From positions 1 to 11,992 of the forward strand of contig JAJYDP010000088.1 of NCBI GenBank assembly GCA_021777365.1: a stretch of DNA of 11,992 nt. Direction: 5' to 3'. The translations under genes were made by a program, and so were the position numbers. This DNA comes from Chloroflexota bacterium. Its GTDB lineage: Bacteria > Chloroflexota > Limnocylindria > Limnocylindrales > CSP1-4. Shown here one piece after another: positions 6,987 through 11,992 of the stretch (positions are counted from its first letter, which is position 1; the number at the start of each line of letters is the position of its first letter). The notes beneath the pieces were generated by a model, which was not told where the DNA came from, did not search any database, and worked only from the letters and a program-made list of their open reading frames with translations.

Positions 6987-7194
6987 AGGGGACGATCACG
7001 TCGTAGCCGTTCTGGCTGCCCGACGCGGGCAGCGTGTTCGGCCACGAGCTGAACGAGCCGCCGTTGAACTCGCCCATCGACCAGCGCATCGGGTTACCCG
7101 CCGTGCCGCCGGTGTGCGAGCCGCTGATCCCGGTGATGACCTTCGCGCGGTGGGCGACGCCCTGCCCGGGGAGGCGAGGGAGCTTGTTGCGGAA
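6987..7194 (-). CDS. Major capsid protein, exon 2 (208-nt mini-exon)
   Basis: Encodes residues 159-227 plus the first base of codon 228. The peptide begins FRNKLPRLPGQG, joining directly to YPVYSP of exon 1, and ends YDVIVP, joining to YKFFG of exon 3. The segment AKVITGISGSHTGG and the later GGSFSSWPNTLP fit the N-arm and E-loop region of HK97-type actinophage capsids. The exon has no start codon or SD of its own. Reading the unspliced RNA past its end meets TAG three codons after the split codon. It is flanked on both sides by related group I introns. Confidence 0.88.
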
Positions 7195-8187
7195 CCTCCT
7201 GTTACCCCGTCGCATCCTCGCGACGTGCCTCGGTCGTTTCCGCCGAGGTCTCACGATCTCCCGTGAGAGCGGACTGTGTCACCGCCTGTCGGCGGGAGCC
7301 CCATCGGGCTTCCCACCAGCGCCTGCGCCACTCCGGGTCCGCCCAGAGCCCGCGCATGCGCGCACCGTTCGCTTGCCGCCACTCCTCGCTGACCGCCGGA
7401 CTCCATCGGTGGGGGTTGGCGCTGCCCGCGATCTCGTAAGTCGGAGCATCCTCCGCCACGAGTCCGGCAGCCGCCGTTACCTCCGCAATGCAGCGGTCGG
7501 CGTCTGCGTAGATCTGCGTGCCGGTGAACCGGAAGACCCGGTATCCGGCTGCTCGCAGCGCCTCGTCTCGCACCCCGTCGTGCTCCCGCTGGAGCCGGTG
7601 GTAGTGGAGCGCGCCGTCCGCCTCGATGACGACCGGCGCCTGATTGACGAGAATGTCTGCGAAGTACCTTCCAAGGAGTGGCTGCTGGGAGCGGAAGCCG
7701 ATCCGCGCCCGCTTCAGTGCGTCGTGGAGCTTTCCTTCGAGCGGGGACCACCCTGCCGGGCCTGTGATGTGGCCGAGTCGAGCGATCCACTTCTGACGCT
7801 GCTCGTCGCGCCACGCGGGGTCGTTCCAGTGCCGGGCACTGGCCGCTCGCCAGTGATCCGACTTCCTCTGGCCCTTCACGTGGCCACGTGGCTTGATCGG
7901 GATACCCTGTCGCTCCAGCTCGTCCCGCACGGCGTAGAACCGGCGGTGGTAGAGCTTGGCGACGCGTATGACGTTCCCGACCCGAGCGTAGTCCTCTGCT
8001 AGGTGGCTCCAGTCTGTGACAGGTGCCCCGCGTGCAGTCTCTACGGAGTCCCCGGTGGCTGGCCGGGGTTCCCTCGGCGTCGTCCTCGTGTCCACGGGAA
8101 TATTGTAGCCCGTAGACTGTCGGATGTTCACCGATACAGCGGGGTTTGCGATGCGGGATCACTCCCGCATGGCCCTTGCTATCGCGA
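7195..8187 (-). mobile_element. Group I intron 1 in capsid gene (993 nt, with HEG)
   Basis: Self-splicing intron inserted in phase 0 after the Pro codon CCT. P1 pairs exon GCCU and intron U (8191-8187) with AGGGC (8176-8172), with U8188.G8175 at the splice site. P2 is a perfect 8-bp hairpin with GTGA tetraloop (8151-8170). P3 is CCCCGC (8139-8144) with GCGGGG (8026-8031). P5 is CCCCGG/CCGGGG (8050-8068). P7 pairs GACTG (8035-8039) with CAGTC (7272-7276). Three hairpins follow, the middle one with loop CGGAAACGA, then GGGGTAACAG, GAGG and the splice site. P3, P5 and P7 differ from intron 2 by compensatory changes. The shared strings TGTATCGG and GACGACGCCGAGG mark the common core. Confidence 0.88.
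7202..8095 (-). CDS. Intron 1 homing endonuclease, DUF559/Vsr-like (EDxHD type)
   Basis: Paralogue of the intron 2 enzyme; about 58% identical by eye over the ~90-residue nuclease domain. From the GTG at 8095 the key residues are near E120, D147 (GRYFADILV), VVIEADGALH (E158, D160, H164) and D177. An N-terminal helical segment resembles a helix-turn-helix. Two short repeats, HWNDPAWRDE and LWADPEWRRR, flank the nuclease domain and may be DNA-binding modules; the zinc knuckle of its paralogue is absent. The start is unclear: the GTGs at 8095 and 8131 both lie within ribozyme core sequence and lack an SD. The frame also reads through the S/P7 strand and P9 hairpins, and its TAA stop is part of the conserved GGGGTAACAG near the 3' splice site, so protein and ribozyme sequence overlap at both ends. 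Confidence 0.82.
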   Translation of the reverse strand: MDTRTTPREPRPATGDSVETARGAPVTDWSHLAEDYARVGNVIRVAKLYHRRFYAVRDELERQGIPIKPRGHVKGQRKSDHWRAASARHWNDPAWRDEQRQKWIARLGHITGPAGWSPLEGKLHDALKRARIGFRSQQPLLGRYFADILVNQAPVVIEADGALHYHRLQREHDGVRDEALRAAGYRVFRFTGTQIYADADRCIAEVTAAAGLVAEDAPTYEIAGSANPHRWSPAVSEEWRQANGARMRGLWADPEWRRRWWEARWGSRRQAVTQSALTGDRETSAETTEARREDATG

Positions 8188-8661
8188 AGGCGAGTACACC
8201 GGGTAGGTCAGCCGCGAGGGGGCCACGAGGTCGAACGGCGCGAACGACGTCGACAGCGGGCTCCCGATGCTGATCGACTTCCCGAGCGCCGCGGCCAGCT
8301 CGTTGACCGCCGCGACGATCTGGTTCATCGACTGCTGCTGCGGCATCTGCTGGTACGCGGTCAGGAACTGCCCGAACGCGGACTGGTTGATGCCCTTGAG
8401 GACGCGCGGGGTGTCGGCCTTCGTCCGCATCGCGCTCTTGCGGAGCGCGGCCATGAGGGCCTGTCCCTCGTGGTCGGCGCTCTTCTGGCGCATCGGCTTC
8501 GGGTTGGGACCGTGGCCGGTGACGCGGAACGCCGAGCCCTTGACGAGTTCGGCGGCGAGCGGCGCGGCGTTGTCCTTCGCCCGCTTCGCCACCACCGAGA
8601 AGTCGGACAGCCGCGGAACGCCAGTCGGCGCCGCGCGACCGCCGTCGAGGACGGTTGCCAG
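8188..8661 (-). CDS. Major capsid protein, exon 1 (N-terminal)
   Basis: Encodes residues 1-158 of the spliced 610-aa capsid. The N-terminal ~120 residues are helical and charged, consistent with a delta/scaffold domain or N-arm. The end, FAPFDLVAPSRLTYPVYSP, is the typical lead-in to the HK97-type core. Without splicing the frame stops three codons later (TAG, 8181-8179). The start is chosen as CTG at 8661-8659 with AGGAG six bases upstream, giving M-ATVLDGGRAAP. The first GTG is at 8595, has no SD, and would leave 64 nt of open in-frame sequence unused. It lies 39 nt downstream of the protease gene, the usual protease-then-capsid order. Confidence 0.85.
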
Positions 8662-8667
8662 TGATCG

Positions 8668-8672
8668 CTCCT
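8668..8672 (-). promoter_or_regulatory. SD for CTG-initiated capsid gene
   Basis: AGGAG on the minus strand lies six bases upstream of CTG 8661-8659. It is the only good SD between the protease stop and the capsid coding sequence. Confidence 0.55.
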
Positions 8673-8676
8673 GTCT

Positions 8677-8690
8677 GCGCCCGTGGGCGC
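8677..8690 (-). other. Protease-capsid intercistronic hairpin
   Basis: GCGCC/GGCGC arms with a four-base loop sit four bases upstream of the capsid SD. This may set the ratio of capsid to protease by RNA processing or by translational insulation. Confidence 0.35.
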
Positions 8691-8700
8691 TGGTGTCGGG

Positions 8701-11568
8701 TTACTCCGCCAGATCGTCGATGTCGACGCCCAGCTTCGCGAGCTTGCGGATGGCTCGCGTGCGCTGGTCCGGTGCGCCCGCACGGGCGACGCCGGCCCAG
8801 TAGTCGACGACGGACTGCCGCTCCTGCTCCTGCTTGGCCTGACGCCGAGCCTCCTTGGCGCTGGGACCGATCTGGACCGCCTTGCGAACCGCCGTGCCGC
8901 GGTCGGCACGCTGTGCGGGATCGCCCTGCGAGGCCATCTGATCCACGAGCGTCTGGAGCGAGGCGACCTTGCCGACCCACGGCCCGACGGCCTTGCTGAC
9001 CGCCGCGTCGATGTCGGCCTGCGTGATGCTGGTGATGACTGCCTCGGCGGAGGGCGCGACCTGCGTCGACCCGCCGAGCTTCTCGCCCGGTGCCGGCGCA
9101 GAGGCCGGGATCGCGAGCGGCTTGGGGAGGTTGCCCGCCCCGTTGGGGATCGTCCCGATGGACGGCGGGCGCTGGAACGACTGCGCGGGCTGGCGCGTGA
9201 TGCCGGCCCAGCCGGAGGGGTCGGGGGCCGTGAAGCTCCGATCCTCCGTCCCGTACGGCGGGTTGGGCGCGTCCATCCGGCACAGGTCCGGCATCAGCGC
9301 CACCAGCGCGTCGTGGAAGTCGGTCATCTTGTCGGCGAACGACCGCTGCTGCCCGTCCGTGAGCGGGCCGCGGTCGAACTGGTCGGCGTCCACCGGCCGC
9401 AGCGGGGCGGTGACCGTCTGGTCGTGCTCCGCCGTGGCGGTCATGGCCGCCTCGCCGGACGTGATGTACGGCCGGCGGAACTGGCCCGGCTGTGGCGGGT
9501 CGGTGGGCTTCGGGATGGTCGGCCCGCTCCCGCCCGGCCCCATCGCGTCGGCGTTGGCCTGCTTGAACGCGCCGTGCAGCTCGTCGCGCGCGGCGAGGAA
9601 CAGCGACGCGGCCTCGGGCTCCGACTGCTCGGCGTCGAGGAACACGGTGAGGGCGTAGTACGCCTTCGCCAGCTTGTGGACGCCCATCGCGTGCTGGCCG
9701 CCGCCGCCGTCCTCCTGCACCTCGTTGGCGAGCATGGAGTACAGCGCCTGCTGCGCCATCGGCCCCATCGCCGCCGCCACGCCGTTCTTCTGGATCGACG
9801 GGTAGGCGTCGAGCAGCACCTCCGTGCTGTACGCCGGGCAGGCGCTGTCGTGCGCCCGGCGGAGGGCCTTCGGCAGCGCGGCCAGCGTGCTCGGGCGGAG
9901 CATCGGCATCGCCCCCTTGCCGAGCAGGCGTTCGGACTCGCGGATCTGACGCTTGGCGACCTTGGCGGCCACCTTGGCCTCCTTCTTGGCCTGCTGCTCG
10001 TCCTTCCACGACTGCGGCAGCTCGGCCACGTACGCCGCGCCCTTGCGCCGCGCGATGCTCGTGAGGCGCTTCTGGAACTGCGCGAACGTCTTGGGTCCCT
10101 TGTACCGGCCCCACGACGACACCGCGTCGGACACGTCGCCGGGACTGGCGATGGGGAACCCGCCGTCCGGCGCGTCCTCCGGGAACACGAAGTCCTTGGC
10201 CGGGATCTTCGACCGGTCGGTGCCGCCGCCGACGTTGGGGTCCTTCGCCGGTGCGTCGCCCGCTGCCTTCGACGCCGCCTGCCCGACCTGCTGCACGTTG
10301 TCCGCGCCCTTGAGCTTGAACCCGCACTGGTCGCAGTACGCCGCGTCGACGTCGTTGTGCTTGCCGCAGTTGGGGCAGATCACCGTCTCGTCGGGGTCGG
10401 CGTGGTACGGCTTCGGGTCGTACCCGTCGTCCGCCTGCTTGGCGGCCTTCTTCGCGCTGGGGATCGCCGGCCCGTCGCCGGTGGGCGGACCCATCGAGGG
10501 CTGCTCGTTGGCGACCTTGCGGCCCCTCGGCTTCTTCGCCTTCGGAGGCTTCTTGCCGAACGGCGGGGCAGCGCCCTCGAACGGGGGCTTCGCGGCCGGG
10601 GTGCTGGCGGCGTCCGGGGCGGCTGCCTTGTCGCCGTCGTCGTCACCGCCCGACACGTCGCCGGCGTCCGACGCGAGCTGCTCCGCGGCCTCCACGATGT
10701 CCTGCACGTCGTCGGCCACGTCGGACAGGTCCGCGCCCTTCGCCGCCGGCATCGCCGCCCCGCACTTGTCGCACTTCCCGTCCGTGAAGGCGGTCCCGCC
10801 GCACTTCCCGCACTTGGCGGCCTTCTCGGCGTCGGGAGGGGCGTCCTCCTGCGCGGTCGTCGTCTGGGCGTCGGTCACTGACTCCTCCTGCTCGTGCGCG
10901 TGAGCGTGCGGCTGTCCCTCGTGGAACTCGTCGTGCGGCGGGGTGCCCGCCGCGTGGGTGTGGGGATGCTTGTGGGGGATCCCGCCCGGCCCCATGTGCA
11001 TGTGGCTGTGCGTGTACGAGCCCGCCTTTACGGCGTCGGGCTCGACCGCCCCGCCGACGATCTTGCCGACGTACTCCACGCCGCCGTTCTTGGCTCGCTT
11101 GGCGATGGCGAAGTGCGCGTTGTAGTTGGCCCCGCGGTCGACGAGGCTCAGCTCCACGATCTCGCCGTCCACGATGCGGCCGTTGCGGGCGGATCGGTCG
11201 CGGACGATGCGGGGACGGGCGATCCCCACCGAGTAGTCGCTGTAGATGCCCTCCAGCACCTTCTGGACGGCGACCGGATCGACGACCTTGCTCTTGACGA
11301 GCTGCGCGCCATCCTCCGCCACGAGCTGCACGCCCTTGCCCACGGCGGAGGGCTGGTGCATCTCCCTGACGTTGGCGCGCGTGGCGAACCACTTGGCCAT
11401 CGCCCGGTTCGCGAACTCCGGGTCGACGATCTGGTCGTCCGAGTCCACGGTCCCGTCAGTCGCCGTGCCGAACACGTAGACGCTCCCGTCGGGTGCCTTC
11501 TCGACGCGGCTGATGCGGCCGAGGCGAGCGTAGGTCAGCTCCCCCGACGGGTCGACGATGGATGCTAC
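8701..11568 (-). CDS. Prohead protease / scaffold fusion (XkdF-like), with zinc ribbons
   Basis: A very long (about 955 aa) capsid maturation protease; typical ones are 200-400 aa. Residues 1-160 match the HK97/XkdF-type protease: YVFGTATDGTVDSDDQIVD, REMHQPSAVGKG (likely catalytic His 71), YSVGIARP (likely Ser 113) and LSLVDRGANYNAHF. Then come a His-rich tract (187-225, 12 His), zinc ribbon 1 (Cys 253, 256, 266, 269), an acidic Ala-rich linker, zinc ribbon 2 (398-415) and a DUF6582-like segment (about 455-521, KIPAKDFVFPE to RRKGAAYVAELP). The remainder is helical and Pro-rich, plausibly scaffold. The first standard start, GTG 11475, falls inside the first conserved strand. The frame is open upstream to GTA 11568-11566, with GGAGG six bases before it, overlapping the previous stop. 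That start is tentative; coding upstream of 11475 is well supported. Confidence 0.88.
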   Translation of the reverse strand, partial: VASIVDPSGELTYARLGRISRVEKAPDGSVYVFGTATDGTVDSDDQIVDPEFANRAMAKWFATRANVREMHQPSAVGKGVQLVAEDGAQLVKSKVVDPVAVQKVLEGIYSDYSVGIARPRIVRDRSARNGRIVDGEIVELSLVDRGANYNAHFAIAKRAKNGGVEYVGKIVGGAVEPDAVKAGSYTHSHMHMGPGGIPHKHPHTHAAGTPPHDEFHEGQPHAHAHEQEESVTDAQTTTAQEDAPPDAEKAAKCGKCGGTAFTDGKCDKCGAAMPAAKGADLSDVADDVQDIVEAAEQLASDAGDVSGGDDDGDKAAAPDAASTPAAKPPFEGAAPPFGKKPPKAKKPRGRKVANEQPSMGPPTGDGPAIPSAKKAAKQADDGYDPKPYHADPDETVICPNCGKHNDVDAAYCDQCGFKLKGADNVQQVGQAASKAAGDAPAKDPNVGGGTDRSKIPAKDFVFPEDAPDGGFPIASPGDVSDAVSSWGRYKGPKTFAQFQKRLTSIARRKGAAYVAELPQSWKDEQQAKKEAKVAAKVAKRQIRESERLLGKGAMPMLRPSTLAALPKALRRAHDSACPAYSTEVLLDAYPSIQKNGVAAAMGPMAQQALYSMLANEVQEDGGGGQHAMGVHKLAKAYYALTVFLDAEQSEPEAASLFLAARDELHGAFKQANADAMGPGGSGPTIPKPTDPPQPGQFRRPYITSGEAAMTATAEHDQTVTAPLRPVDADQFDRGPLTDGQQRSFADKMTDFHDALVALMPDLCRMDAPNPPYGTEDRSFTAPDPSGWAGITRQPAQSFQRPPSIGTIPNGAGNLPKPLAIPASAPAPGEKLGGSTQVAPSAEAVITSITQADIDAAVSKAVGPWVGKVASLQTLVDQMASQGDPAQRADRGTAVRKAVQIGPSAKEARRQAKQEQERQSVVDYWAGVARAGAPDQRTRAIRKLAKLGVDIDDLAE

Positions 11569-11867
11569 TGAGCACCTCCGCGGTGGGGAGCGGACTCGAC
11601 GTGGAGCCGCTCGTACTCGGCGCGACGCCTGCCGCCGTCGGGGGCGGCGCGCTCGGCCATGACGATGAGGCAGTCTGCGATGAGGTCAAGGTATGCCAGC
11701 GACAGTTCCTCGCGCCGGTCGGCCAGAGCGTACGTCGGGCCGGCCTCGCCGACGGCGGGATGTGCCGGGACGGACTGGTGGACCCAGCGTCCGCAGAGGG
11801 TGCAGCTCTGCGTCATCGGCACGCCGTGGAGGCAGGTGGTCGGAGGGATCGACTGGAACGACATCAC
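11565..11867 (-). CDS. Small Cys-containing protein (about 100 aa)
   Basis: First gene of the minus-strand series. It starts at GTG 11867 or the adjacent ATG 11864; neither has a clear SD. The N-terminus has CLHG followed by CTLCGRW, which could bind one zinc ion. The middle (ALADRREELSLAYLDLIADCLIVMAE) is a good amphipathic helix, and the C-terminus is Arg/His-rich. No family is recognised. Its stop TAG lies against the start region of the protease frame, and its last codons contain the GGAGG used by the protease, suggesting coupled translation. Confidence 0.65.
   Translation of the reverse strand: MMSFQSIPPTTCLHGVPMTQSCTLCGRWVHQSVPAHPAVGEAGPTYALADRREELSLAYLDLIADCLIVMAERAAPDGGRRRAEYERLHVESAPHRGGAQ
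11575..11579 (-). promoter_or_regulatory. SD before the protease frame
   Basis: GGAGG on the minus strand lies six bases before GTA 11568-11566, where the protease frame resumes open reading after the TAG of the upstream gene. The GTAG junction is a one-base variant of the usual GTGA or ATGA stop-start overlaps. Confidence 0.45.
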
Positions 11868-11875
11868 GTTACCCG

Positions 11876-11904
11876 TTGACAGACCCTTGCGGGTCGGCTA
11901 GTAT
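11876..11904 (+). promoter_or_regulatory. Sigma70-type promoter with palindromic spacer
   Basis: TTGACA (11876-11881) and TAGTAT (11899-11904) are separated by exactly 17 bp, a near-consensus vegetative promoter directed rightward. The spacer contains the inverted repeat GACCC-TTGC-GGGTC (11882-11895), a good position for a repressor operator. The downstream gene starts at 11932 after a short leader. This is the only clear promoter I can see in the window. Confidence 0.8.
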
Positions 11905-11931
11905 GGTCTTACCAGCAAGGGAGCGACACCG

Positions 11932-11992
11932 ATGCAGACGTTCCAGACCAGCATCCTCCTGAACGAGCAGCCCGGCCACATGCTCTGGCGCT
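11932..11992 (+). CDS. Divergent plus-strand gene, 5' end only
   Basis: ATG at 11932 with GGGAG eight bases upstream and a strong promoter ahead. Only 20 residues are visible, beginning MQTFQTSILLNEQPGHMLWR, and the frame is open to the window edge. This is too short to assign a family. Its opposite orientation to the virion genes and its own promoter suggest a differently timed gene, such as an early or regulatory one (inference). Confidence 0.7.
   Translation, partial: MQTFQTSILLNEQPGHMLWR

Noticed and set aside
4806..8661. Inteins as the cause of the split capsid
   Set aside because: In-frame stops follow exons 1 and 2, the endonuclease frames are not continuous with the capsid, and no intein splicing blocks (Cys/Ser N-terminus, HN end) are present.
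4806..8661. Capsid pseudogene broken by insertions
   Set aside because: All three parts are intact, the frame is preserved exactly across both junctions, and the inserts have conserved ribozyme pairing.
8159..10881. Very long open frames (over 700 codons) overlapping the protease gene on both strands
   Set aside because: Composition is Arg/Ala/Gly/Pro-rich as expected for shadow frames of high-GC genes; the protease frame has recognisable domains and zinc ribbons.
1..11992. CRISPR array, insertion sequence or attachment site
   Set aside because: No regularly spaced direct repeats, no transposase, and no duplicated tRNA 3' end are visible.

Overview
The window looks like part of a tailed-phage (Caudoviricetes) genome or prophage. 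GC content is high, genes are packed head to tail on the minus strand, Shine-Dalgarno (SD) sequences are strong, and the set is a virion module: HK97-type maturation protease, HK97-fold major capsid protein, a probable virion surface protein and a glycosyltransferase. The GC content and protein style suggest an actinobacterial host, but that is inference. The minus-strand series begins near 11867. A short plus-strand gene with a near-perfect sigma70-type promoter leaves the window at the right edge.

Reading the minus strand right to left: a small Cys-containing protein (11565-11867); a very large protease/scaffold protein with a His-rich tract and two zinc ribbons (8701-about 11568); the major capsid gene (8661 down to 4806); a 138-aa protein weakly resembling Acb2 anti-CBASS proteins (4117-4533); an intergenic stretch with tRNA-Gln(CTG); three small overlapping or nearly touching genes, two of them Cys-rich; a Thr/Ala/Gly-rich structural protein (1496-2539); a GT-B glycosyltransferase (385-1476); and the start of a small secreted protein (1-296).

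The main discovery is that the capsid gene is broken into three exons (8188-8661, 6987-7194, 4806-5956) by two group I introns (7195-8187 and 5957-6986). Each intron carries a related DUF559/Vsr-like (EDxHD-type) homing endonuclease. The middle exon is only 208 nt. Splicing at the predicted sites gives one continuous 610-codon capsid frame across both phase-0 and phase-1 junctions. P1 helices with the U.G pair at the 5' splice site, GNRA-capped P2 hairpins, compensatory changes in P3, P5, P7 and the P9-region stems, and identical 3' splice geometry support the model.

A second oddity is start codons. Four genes have a good SD 6-8 nt before an in-frame non-ATG/GTG/TTG codon (CTG twice, ACG, GTA), while the obvious downstream start would remove conserved N-terminal sequence.
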